Shown: positions 1-5,005, numbered from the stretch's first letter. The stretch: DNA of 7,780 nucleotides from Solirubrobacterales bacterium (GCA_016215085.1 JACRMD010000389.1:2046-9825), one strand, 5' to 3'. The notes: generated by a model not told the origin, from the letters alone. Numbers and translations: made by a program.

Positions 1-747
1 TTCAACGACGCCGAGACCCTTCAGCAGGTGCTCGAGGGCGAGCTGCGCGGCCGCGTCGCCGCGCTGGTGCTCGAGCCGGCGATGATGAACATCACGGTCA
101 TCGCGCCGCGCGAGGGCTACCTCCGGCGTTGCCGGGAGCTCTGCGACGAGCACGGGGTCGTGCTCGTGTTCGACGAGGTCAAGACCGGCTGCACCATCGC
201 CGCCGGCGGCGCCACCGAGCGCTTCGGCGTCACGCCCGACCTCGTGTGCCTCGCCAAGGCCGCGTGCGGCGGCCTGCCCGGCGGCGCGATCGGCATGAAC
301 GACGCCCTGGCCGAGCTCATCGAGGCCGGCCGCGTGCGCCAGGTCGGCACGTTCAACGGCAACCCGCTGGTGATGGCCGCGGCCCAGGCCGCGCTGCTGG
401 AGGTCCTCACCGACGAGGCCTACGCGCGGTTCGAGGCGATGGACGCGCGGCTGCGCGGCGCGCTGCAGGACGTCATCGACCGCCACGGCCTGCCGTGCCA
501 CACGGCCGGCCTCGGGGCGAAGGGCTGCGTCGTGTTCAGCCCCGACCGGCTGCACGAGTACCGCGACTACGCGACCAAGGTCGACGCGGAGCTCAGCGAG
601 CTGGCGTGGCTGCACCACCTCGCGCACGGCATCTACATGACGCCGGGCGTCGACGAGCAGTGGACGCTGTCGGTCGCGCACACCGATGAGCACCTCGACC
701 GCTACGTCGAGGCGTTCGCCGCCTTCGCGGCCGACGCCACGGGCTGA
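1..747 (+). CDS. Class III PLP-dependent aminotransferase (glutamate-1-semialdehyde aminomutase-like), 5' end outside window
   Basis: The frame is open from base 1 and ends at TGA 745-747, so the first part of the gene lies upstream; 248 residues are visible. What remains covers most of the large PLP-binding domain and the C-terminal domain. The motif FDEV (window residues 57-60) supplies the aspartate that pairs with the pyridine nitrogen. LAKAACGG holds the likely Schiff-base lysine, K86 (bases 256-258). GTFNGNPL is the phosphate-binding/substrate loop usual in the glutamate-1-semialdehyde 2,1-aminomutase branch. The family moves amino groups in the cytosol using PLP. No haem-biosynthesis gene is next to it, and the FNGNP and CLAKA wording differs from typical HemL, so it may be a HemL-like transaminase with another substrate. 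It converges on the dodecin gene, with 25 bases between the two stops. Confidence 0.9.
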   Translation, partial: FNDAETLQQVLEGELRGRVAALVLEPAMMNITVIAPREGYLRRCRELCDEHGVVLVFDEVKTGCTIAAGGATERFGVTPDLVCLAKAACGGLPGGAIGMNDALAELIEAGRVRQVGTFNGNPLVMAAAQAALLEVLTDEAYARFEAMDARLRGALQDVIDRHGLPCHTAGLGAKGCVVFSPDRLHEYRDYATKVDAELSELAWLHHLAHGIYMTPGVDEQWTLSVAHTDEHLDRYVEAFAAFAADATG

Positions 748-750
748 GCG

Positions 751-764
751 GCGCCGGCCGGCGC
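751..764. terminator. GC palindrome between convergent stops, possible weak bidirectional terminator
   Basis: GCGCCGGCCGGCGC is a perfect 14-base palindrome in the 25-base gap between the aminotransferase and dodecin stop codons. As RNA it could form only about five G-C pairs around a four-base loop, and no T-run follows on either strand. Its place between convergent genes is what suggests termination; the call is weak. Confidence 0.25.
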
Positions 765-772
765 GGGGCGGG

Positions 773-988
773 CTAGTCGCCCGACTCGTACTTGAACGAG
801 ATGTCGAGGCGGACGCGGAAGCTCGTGATCCGCCCGTCCTCGATCGTGACGTCCTCGCGGACGACCTCGGCGATCCGCAGGTCGCGGACCGTCTTGGCCG
901 CCGTCTCGACCGCGCTGCGCGCGGCCGCCTCCCACGACTCGCTGCTGACCCCGATCACCTGCGTGACCCGGTACACGCTGTCCGCCAT
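773..988 (-). CDS. Dodecin family small flavin-binding protein
   Basis: This 71-residue gene encodes a dodecin-type protein, a small beta-alpha-beta-beta fold that assembles into hollow dodecamers which bind flavins (sometimes CoA) and are thought to store or buffer them in the cytosol. Visible hallmarks are the N-terminal strand YRVTQVIGVS (residues 6-15), the amphipathic helix SWEAAARSAVETAAKTVRDL (18-37), and the last strands TSFRVRLDISFKYE (55-68). The length matches the family. The ATG at 986-988 is preceded by a strong Shine-Dalgarno sequence, GGAGG at about 993-998 on the minus strand. It lies 39 bases after the TetR gene on the same strand, so both could share a transcript. The tryptophan that stacks on flavin in archaeal and mycobacterial dodecins appears to be Ile39 here, so the ligand may differ. 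Confidence 0.92.
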   Translation of the reverse strand: MADSVYRVTQVIGVSSESWEAAARSAVETAAKTVRDLRIAEVVREDVTIEDGRITSFRVRLDISFKYESGD

Positions 989-1027
989 GCGGCCTCCTTC
1001 GTCGGGAGCTTCGGTCGGGGCGCGAGC

Positions 1028-1609
1028 CTAGACCGGGGCGAGCACGCGCGCCAGCAGCGCGTCCACCGCCGCACGTCCCGCGGCGAGCGCGGCCGCCGGG
1101 TCCTCGGCGCGGGCGATCATCAGCGCCGCCTCGTTGACGGCGGCCAGGAGCATGTGGGCGAGCAGGTCCGCGTCGGCCTCGGCGACCCGCCCGCTGCGGC
1201 GCAGGCTGGCCTTGATGCCGCCGAGCGTGTGGCGCTCGTCGAGCTCGCGCCAGCGCTCCCACCCGAGCACCGACGGCGGGTCCAGCAGCGCGATCCGCTG
1301 CACCGCCGGGTCGGCGGCGAGCTCGAGCCAGGCGCCGAAGCCGGCGCGCAGGCTGTCGACCGGGTCGTCCTGCGCCCGGGCCGCCTCGGCGGCGACGGCG
1401 GCGATCTCGGCGACCTGCTGGTCGACCACCGCGTCGAAGAGCGCCTCCTTGCCGGCGAAGTGGTGGTAGAGCGCGCCGCGGGCGACGCCGGCGGCCTCGA
1501 GCACCTGGGGGATGGAGGTCGCGTCGTAGCCCTGGCGGCCGAACAGGTCGCGGGCGACGCCCACGATCCGCTCGCGGGTCGTCCGGCCCTTCTCGACGCG
1601 CAGGTCCAC
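1028..1609 (-). CDS. TetR/AcrR family transcriptional repressor
   Basis: The product is a 193-residue TetR-type dimeric repressor. The N-terminal DNA-binding part spans about residues 10-56: helix 1 TRERIVGVARDLFGRQGYDA, then the helix-turn-helix with the signatures TSIPQVLEAAGVARGALYHHF and KEAL. The C-terminal ligand/dimer domain (about 60-193) includes a DPAVQRIALLDPPSVLGWERW segment (81 onward) seen in many actinobacterial TetR proteins. The GTG at 1607-1609 was chosen because it gives the usual short leader (DLRVEKGRTTRERI) before helix 1; it has no good Shine-Dalgarno. An ATG at 1645 would add 12 residues and put operator 1 inside the coding region. The gene diverges from the hydrolase gene with two palindromic operators between them, so it most likely represses both itself and the hydrolase. 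The effector is unknown. Confidence 0.93.
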   Translation of the reverse strand: MDLRVEKGRTTRERIVGVARDLFGRQGYDATSIPQVLEAAGVARGALYHHFAGKEALFDAVVDQQVAEIAAVAAEAARAQDDPVDSLRAGFGAWLELAADPAVQRIALLDPPSVLGWERWRELDERHTLGGIKASLRRSGRVAEADADLLAHMLLAAVNEAALMIARAEDPAAALAAGRAAVDALLARVLAPV

Positions 1610-1619
1610 GACGGGGAGC

Positions 1620-1648
1620 TTGACAGACCGACCGCCGGTCGGCATCTT
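1620..1648 (+). promoter_or_regulatory. Predicted sigma-70-type promoter for the hydrolase gene
   Basis: A perfect -35 box TTGACA (1620-1625) is followed after 17 bases by CATCTT (1643-1648), which matches TATAAT at three of six positions. Transcription would begin near 1655, about 58 bases before the hydrolase ATG. Operator 1 fills the spacer between the two boxes and operator 2 begins just after the predicted start, the standard geometry for repression by a TetR protein. Confidence 0.55.
1628..1642. promoter_or_regulatory. TetR operator 1 (15-base perfect palindrome)
   Basis: CCGACCG-C-CGGTCGG is a perfect inverted repeat with seven-base arms centred on 1635. It lies between the -35 and -10 boxes of the predicted hydrolase promoter and upstream of the chosen TetR start. 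Its left side also contains CAGACCG (1624-1630), the half-site of operator 2, shifted outward by a tandem ACCG. Shared half-sites, palindromy and a position between divergent regulator and target genes point to the adjacent TetR protein as the binder. Confidence 0.7.
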
Positions 1649-1658
1649 GTGCCCAAGA

Positions 1659-1681
1659 CAAGCAGACCGTCGGTCGGTTTG
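1659..1681. promoter_or_regulatory. TetR operator 2 (23-base imperfect palindrome)
   Basis: The arms CAAGCAGACCG and CGGTCGGTTTG flank a central T at 1670; nine of eleven arm positions are complementary. The core CAGACCG/CGGTCGG repeats the half-sites of operator 1, and the two centres are 35 bases apart. The site lies just after the predicted transcription start of the hydrolase gene, where a bound dimer would block initiation. Confidence 0.75.
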
Positions 1682-1712
1682 TTCCGATCCCCCTCTCCCC
1701 GAAGGAGCCGCC

Positions 1713-2603
1713 ATGAAGACCGTGCGCCTCGACGACCGGACCATCGCCTACCGCGAGGCGGGCAGCGGCCCCGCGGTGCTCCTCCTGCACGGCTGGCCCA
1801 CCTCGTCGTTCCTGTGGCGGGACGTGATCCCGCACCTCGCCGCCCGCCACCGGGTCATCGCCCCCGACCTGCCGGGCTTCGGCGCCTCGGACAAGCCGCT
1901 GGACGTCCGCTACGGCTTCGGCCTCTTCGACGGCGTGCTCGACGGGCTGCTCGGCGCGCTCGAGGTCGACCGCGTCGCGCTCGTCGTCCACGACCTCGGC
2001 GGGCCGATCGGGCTGCACTGGGCCCTGGCACGGCCGGAGCGGCTCACGCACCTCGTCCTGCTCAACACGCTCGTCTACCCCGAGTTCTCGCCCGCCGTCC
2101 AGGAGTTCGTCATGGCGCTCGCCTCGCCGCAGCGGCGCGGCGAGCTCACGAGCCCGGAGGGGCTGACGGAGGTGCTGCGCCTCGGCCTGGCGCGCGAGGC
2201 GCACCTCACCGACGAGGTCCTCGCCGGCGTGCTGGCGCCGCTCGCCACAGACGACGACCGCCAGGCGCTCGCCCGCGCCGGCATCGGGCTCGAGCTGGAC
2301 CGCTTCGCCGCGATCGCCCGCGGGCTGCCCACGCTCGACGTGCCGGTGCGGGTGGTCTACGGCGAGCGCGACCGGATCCTGCCCGACGTCGCCGAGACGA
2401 TGGCGCGCGTGGCGCGCGACCTTCCGCAGGCGGAGGTCACCGCGCTGCCGGGGGTGGGGCACTTCCTCCATGAGGAGGCGCCGGCCGAGGTCGGGCGCCT
2501 GCTGGCGGCGTTCCTGGAGGCCTACCGCGACAGCCCCTCGATCGCCGCGGCGACCAGGGACCCGCTCATGGCGACGAACGACACCAGCGTGACGGCCTTG
2601 TAG
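1713..2603 (+). CDS. Alpha/beta hydrolase, epoxide hydrolase/haloalkane dehalogenase type
   Basis: The 296-residue protein has the whole fold of a cytosolic alpha/beta hydrolase with an aspartate nucleophile. The oxyanion-hole motif HGWP is at residues 26-29, followed by TSSFLWRDVIPHL as in dehalogenases and epoxide hydrolases. The nucleophile elbow VHDLGG gives Asp94, the acid is probably Asp220 (YGERD), and the base is His250 (GVGH). The residue after the nucleophile is Leu, not the halide-binding Trp of haloalkane dehalogenases, and HGN is HGW, so an epoxide or another ester-like substrate is more likely than a haloalkane. ATG 1713 follows the strong ribosome site GAAGGAG (1701-1707). It is divergent from the TetR gene and has two operators in front of it. 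The last 27 residues run past the usual end of the domain and overlap the opposite-strand gene. Confidence 0.9.
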   Translation: MKTVRLDDRTIAYREAGSGPAVLLLHGWPTSSFLWRDVIPHLAARHRVIAPDLPGFGASDKPLDVRYGFGLFDGVLDGLLGALEVDRVALVVHDLGGPIGLHWALARPERLTHLVLLNTLVYPEFSPAVQEFVMALASPQRRGELTSPEGLTEVLRLGLAREAHLTDEVLAGVLAPLATDDDRQALARAGIGLELDRFAAIARGLPTLDVPVRVVYGERDRILPDVAETMARVARDLPQAEVTALPGVGHFLHEEAPAEVGRLLAAFLEAYRDSPSIAAATRDPLMATNDTSVTAL

Positions 2604-2902
2604 GGCACGCGGTCCTTCCAGCCCTCGTCGAAGGCCAGCGGCAGGAACAGCGTCGGGTTGACCAGCGTGCCGAAGACCAGCGGGACCGCGATCCACGTCT
2701 GCAGGCCGGGCAGCGCGAGGCCGACGGCGACGAGGATCAATCCCATCATGATGTAGTCCAGGTGCGCCTGCAGGATGCGGCGCGGGCTGGCGACGCCGGC
2801 CCGCGCCAGCAGCTGCGGGCGCTCGATCCGCAACGTGACGACCCACCCGAGCAGGGCGCCGAGCGCGAGCTCGCAGAGGCCGATCTTCGACAGGGTGTCC
2901 AT
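2522..2902 (-). CDS. Four-helix integral membrane protein, possibly related to hydroxylaminobenzene mutase/styrene oxide isomerase
   Basis: The 126-residue product has four hydrophobic spans at about residues 6-24, 51-67, 70-90 and 103-121. Between spans 1 and 2 is the motif QAHLDYIMMG (45-54), and between spans 3 and 4 are VNPTLFLP (81-88) and DEGW. An AH motif followed by a second helix with a small-residue MxG turn is also found in hydroxylaminobenzene mutase and the haem-binding membrane isomerase StyC; this likeness is from memory and not firm. ATG 2900-2902 has no clear Shine-Dalgarno, but a TAGGCT box lies 11 bases upstream. The gene's last 82 bases are antisense to the end of the hydrolase gene. 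If the family link holds, both neighbours would act on small reactive aromatics; otherwise the function is unknown. Confidence 0.8.
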   Translation of the reverse strand: MDTLSKIGLCELALGALLGWVVTLRIERPQLLARAGVASPRRILQAHLDYIMMGLILVAVGLALPGLQTWIAVPLVFGTLVNPTLFLPLAFDEGWKDRVPYKAVTLVSFVAMSGSLVAAAIEGLSR

Positions 2903-2913
2903 TGCGGCGGGGG

Positions 2914-2919
2914 AGCCTA
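2914..2919 (-). promoter_or_regulatory. Possible -10 box for the four-helix membrane protein gene
   Basis: On the minus strand TAGGCT lies 11 bases before the ATG at 2902, which would give a leader of a few bases at most. No matching -35 is visible. It stands back to back with the plus-strand TAGAAT at 2929-2934. Confidence 0.35.
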
Positions 2920-2928
2920 CCGGCGAGC

Positions 2929-2934
2929 TAGAAT
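2929..2934 (+). promoter_or_regulatory. Possible -10 box for the STAS gene
   Basis: TAGAAT matches the -10 consensus at five of six positions. A transcript from here would begin near 2941 and carry about 118 bases of leader before the STAS start codon. No -35 is evident at the usual distance. Confidence 0.4.
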
Positions 2935-3025
2935 CCGTTCCGGGCCGGTGCGTCGCCTGGCAGGGAGGTGCACGGTCCGGTCGTTCGTTGCAGGGCAGAC
3001 GCGGCGCTCCTGGTGGGGCGGCCGC

Positions 3026-3058
3026 GGGTGCTCGAGACCCACCCACTCGAGAGTGCCC
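3026..3058 (+). promoter_or_regulatory. Predicted leader hairpin ending at the STAS start codon
   Basis: Two CTCGAG copies (3031-3036 and 3046-3051) can pair across a nine-base loop. GGG (3026-3028) and CCC (3056-3058) can extend the stem across a small internal loop. The right arm and its flank occupy the place where a ribosome site should be, immediately before the ATG at 3059, so the fold could limit translation. The stem is short in a GC-rich genome and may be chance. Confidence 0.3.
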
Positions 3059-3388
3059 ATGCCCGACACCTTCCGCTGCGAGCTCCTGCCCGATCGCGAC
3101 CGCGTCGTCGTGCGCCCGGTCGGGGAGGTCGACCTCGCCACCGCCCCGGCCTTCGAGCAGCGCGTCAGCGAGGCCGCCGGCGCCGGCTTCGCGAGCATCG
3201 TCATCGACCTGCGCGACGTGACCTTCCTGGACTCGAGCGGCCTGCGCGTGCTGCTGGCCGCGCACGTCGCCGGCCAGGACGGGTCGCCGGCGCTCGAGGT
3301 CGTGCGCGCCAGGCCCGAGGTCCACCGCGTCGTGGAGCTGACCGGGCTGGACGGCGTCTTCCGCTGGGTCGAGCCGCGAGACCCGTAG
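3059..3388 (+). CDS. STAS-domain protein (anti-sigma factor antagonist-like)
   Basis: This 109-residue protein is a single STAS domain, the fold of SpoIIAA/RsbV-type anti-anti-sigma factors, which release a sigma factor when unphosphorylated by binding its anti-sigma kinase. The first strands VVVRPVGEVDLATAP (residues 16-30) and the signature VIDLRDVTFLDSSGLRVLL (48-66) are clear; Ser59/Ser60 in DSSG mark the usual phosphorylation site. ATG 3059 is taken as start. A GTG two codons upstream is possible, and neither has a strong Shine-Dalgarno. No kinase, phosphatase or sigma gene is in the window, so the partner is encoded elsewhere. The next gene starts 10 bases after the stop, and the TAG stop itself is part of a likely -10 box for that gene. 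Confidence 0.92.
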   Translation: MPDTFRCELLPDRDRVVVRPVGEVDLATAPAFEQRVSEAAGAGFASIVIDLRDVTFLDSSGLRVLLAAHVAGQDGSPALEVVRARPEVHRVVELTGLDGVFRWVEPRDP

Positions 3389-3391
3389 CAT
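3386..3391 (+). promoter_or_regulatory. Predicted -10 box giving a leaderless DUF2294 transcript
   Basis: TAGCAT is followed by seven bases and then ATG (3399), the spacing at which transcription would start on the A of the start codon. No Shine-Dalgarno precedes that ATG, as expected for a leaderless gene. The first three bases are the stop codon of the STAS gene. Confidence 0.5.
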
Positions 3392-3398
3392 CTGGGCC

Positions 3399-3797
3399 AT
3401 GCCGAGCGATTCGCTGCCGCCGCAGGACGTGGGCGCCTCGCGAGAGCCCGAGCACGGGTCCGCCCGCGCCGCCGCCGCCAACGCGATGGTGGCGATCAAG
3501 AAGCAGTTCTACGGCAAGGGCCCGCTTGCCGCGAAGGCGTTCTTCAACGACAACTACGTCTTCGTCGTCCTGGAGGGCGGCCTGACCCGCAACGAGGAGA
3601 CGCTGCTCGCCGCGGGCGAGGAGGACCTCGTGCGCAAGGTGCGCCTGAAGTTCCAGGAGGCGATGACCGAGACGATCTGCGGGGCGATCGAGGACATCGT
3701 CGGTCGCAAGGTCCTGACCTACCACAGCCAGATCATGTTCGAGCCGACCCGGACGGTGGAGATCTTCGTCCTGGACGGCCCCGTCGAGCAGGTCTAG
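3399..3797 (+). CDS. DUF2294/MpsC domain protein
   Basis: The 132-residue product matches the DUF2294 family, which has been renamed MpsC after a sodium-translocating, membrane-potential-generating system in Staphylococcus; its biochemical role is not settled. Family features are NAMVAIKKQFYGKGP (residues 28-42), VVLEGGLTRNEETLL (56-70), FQEAM (85-89), and GRKVLTYHSQ (102-111) leading to VEIFVL (120-125). The first 25 residues are polar, Pro/Ala-rich and probably disordered. No membrane span or signal peptide is seen, so it is expected to be soluble. The partner proteins MpsA and MpsB are not encoded here. ATG 3399 lacks a ribosome site and sits seven bases after a TAGCAT box. Confidence 0.9.
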   Translation: MPSDSLPPQDVGASREPEHGSARAAAANAMVAIKKQFYGKGPLAAKAFFNDNYVFVVLEGGLTRNEETLLAAGEEDLVRKVRLKFQEAMTETICGAIEDIVGRKVLTYHSQIMFEPTRTVEIFVLDGPVEQV

Positions 3798-3817
3798 AGC
3801 AGGGCCCAAGGGGTCAC

Positions 3818-3823
3818 TACACT
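3818..3823 (+). promoter_or_regulatory. Predicted -10 box for cysM
   Basis: TACACT, which fits the TANNNT pattern, ends ten bases before the cysM ATG (3834). Transcription would start at or within a few bases of the start codon. There is no Shine-Dalgarno between them and no obvious -35. Confidence 0.45.
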
Positions 3824-3833
3824 TCCTGAAGCG

Positions 3834-4808
3834 ATGCCCCTGCCCCCTCTCGAGAACCGCCCTTGCGGCGGTCGCTACACCGACATCGTCCAGGCGATCG
3901 GCAACACGCCGCTCGTCGAGCTGCGCCGCCTCTCGCCCAAGCCCGGCGTGCGCATCTGGGCCAAGCTCGAGTCCCACAACCCGACGGGCTCGGTGAAGGA
4001 CCGCGTGGCGCGGTCGCTCATCGAGGACGCCGAGGACAAGGGGGCCATCGGCCCGGGCATGACGCTGCTGGAGCCGACGTCGGGCAACACCGGCATCGCG
4101 CTCGCGATGATCGCGCGCCGCAAGGGCTACCGGCTGAAGGTCGTCATGCCCGACAACGTCACGCCGGAGCGCACCCAGCTCCTGCGGATGTACGGGGCCG
4201 AGATCGTGTACTCGCCGGGCGACCAGGGGTCCAACGGCGCCGTCGCGATGGCGCTGGACATGGCGGCGTCGGACAAGACGTACTACATGCCCTACCAGTA
4301 CGGCAACGACGCCAACCCGCGGGCGCACTACGACGGGACGGCGCTGGAGATCCTCGAGGAGCTCGACGGCCAGGTCGACGCGTTCGTCGCCGGCCTCGGC
4401 ACCGGCGGCACGCTCATGGGCCACGCGCGCCGCTTCAAGGAGGAGCTCGACGACCGCGTGAAGATCGTCGCGGCCGAGCCGATGCAGGGCGAGCCGGTGC
4501 AGGGCCTGCGCTCGCTCGACGACGGCTTCATCCCGCCGATCATCGACCTGTCGCTGCTGGACCGGAAGATCTTCGTGACCAATCGCGACGCGATCGTCTG
4601 GACCAAGAGGCTGCTCGAGGAGGAGGGCGTCTTCGCCGGCGTCTCCTCGGGCGCCATCGCGTCGATCGCGGTGCGGATCGCCGGCGAGATGGACGAGGGC
4701 AACGTCGTCTTCGTCGTCTGCGACGACGGCTGGAAGTACCTCTCGTCGGGCCTGTACACCAAGCCCGTCGACGAGCTGCTCGAGCTCGAGTCCACCCTGT
4801 GGTGGTAG
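3834..4808 (+). CDS. cysM: Cysteine synthase, CysM (O-phosphoserine sulfhydrylase) type
   Basis: The 324-residue protein is a fold-type II PLP enzyme of the cysteine synthase/cystathionine beta-synthase family, acting in the cytosol. IGNTPLVEL (22-30) opens the fold; Lys55 in NPTGSVKDR binds PLP; PTSGNTG (81-87) binds substrate carboxylate; GLGTGGT (187-193) holds the PLP phosphate. The C-terminal DDGWKYLSSGLY followed by a tail ending TLWW closely recalls Mycobacterium tuberculosis CysM, which makes cysteine from O-phosphoserine and the thiocarboxylated carrier CysO. Arg226 in GLRSLDDGF seems to match the arginine that selects phosphoserine there. A mec-like gene two genes downstream supports that reading. 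A plain O-acetylserine sulfhydrylase or a cystathionine beta-synthase is the alternative. There is no ribosome site; a TACACT box precedes the ATG. Confidence 0.93.
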   Translation: MPLPPLENRPCGGRYTDIVQAIGNTPLVELRRLSPKPGVRIWAKLESHNPTGSVKDRVARSLIEDAEDKGAIGPGMTLLEPTSGNTGIALAMIARRKGYRLKVVMPDNVTPERTQLLRMYGAEIVYSPGDQGSNGAVAMALDMAASDKTYYMPYQYGNDANPRAHYDGTALEILEELDGQVDAFVAGLGTGGTLMGHARRFKEELDDRVKIVAAEPMQGEPVQGLRSLDDGFIPPIIDLSLLDRKIFVTNRDAIVWTKRLLEEEGVFAGVSSGAIASIAVRIAGEMDEGNVVFVVCDDGWKYLSSGLYTKPVDELLELESTLWW

Positions 4809-4813
4809 GGCCC

Positions 4814-4819
4814 TAGACT
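4814..4819 (+). promoter_or_regulatory. Predicted -10 box giving a leaderless tatA transcript
   Basis: TAGACT lies six bases before the tatA ATG (4826), five bases after the cysM stop. The gap contains no Shine-Dalgarno. Transcription would start on or next to the start codon and probably reads through mec and the zinc-ribbon gene. Confidence 0.5.
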
Positions 4820-4825
4820 GGGCGC

Positions 4826-5005
4826 ATGCCTTCCGTCGGCCCCATGGAGCTCGTCGTCATCCTGGCGCTCGCGCTCATCATCCTCGGCCCCAAGCGCCTG
4901 CCCGAGGCGGGCCGCTCCCTCGGCAAGGGCCTGCGCGAGTTCAAGGAGGGCTTGCGCACGGACCGCGACGAGGATGACGAGCGCGCCGCGCTGAAGTCCG
5001 AGTAG
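4826..5005 (+). CDS. tatA: Short TatA-type twin-arginine translocase subunit
   Basis: A 59-residue gene encodes a TatA/TatB-family protein, a pore-forming component of the Tat pathway that exports folded proteins across the cytoplasmic membrane. GPMELVVILALALIILGPKRLPE (residues 5-27) is the typical short membrane helix followed by the FGP-like hinge, here LGPKRLPE. The amphipathic helix GRSLGKGLREFKEGL (29-43) comes next, then a charged tail RTDRDEDDERAALKSE. A Gly-Pro before the helix replaces the usual polar residue at the N-terminus. It is shorter than most TatA proteins (about 70-90 residues), with a very brief tail. An ATG at codon 7 is an alternative start. No tatB or tatC is present. 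The stop overlaps the start of the mec-like gene by one base, so the two are translationally coupled. Confidence 0.9.
   Translation: MPSVGPMELVVILALALIILGPKRLPEAGRSLGKGLREFKEGLRTDRDEDDERAALKSE

Noticed and set aside
1620..1712. Hydrolase start at TTG 1620
   Set aside because: The extra 31 residues resemble no hydrolase N-terminus and would be encoded by the operators; ATG 1713 has a strong Shine-Dalgarno.
1610..1744. Longer TetR starts at ATG 1645 or ATG 1744
   Set aside because: They would place one or both operators inside the coding region, and 1744 would also overlap the hydrolase start; GTG 1609 gives the normal TetR N-terminus.
1713..2603. Naming the hydrolase a haloalkane dehalogenase
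   Set aside because: The fold and triad fit, but the usual halide-binding Trp after the nucleophile and the Asn of HGN are both replaced.
702..2846. A 714-codon open frame on the minus strand spanning the aminotransferase end, dodecin, TetR and hydrolase genes
   Set aside because: It is Arg/Ala/Pro-rich with no recognisable domain and lies out of frame with four well-supported genes; long shadow frames are expected at this GC content.
2968..3585. GTG frame with a GGGAGG in front of it, in the STAS leader
   Set aside because: The ribosome site abuts the GTG with no spacing, and the translation is a shadow of the STAS and DUF2294 frames.
3201..4424. A 407-codon minus-strand frame opposite the STAS, DUF2294 and cysM genes
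   Set aside because: Low-complexity composition (Arg, Asp, Val, His, Leu) of an antisense shadow; the plus strand carries clear conserved motifs throughout.
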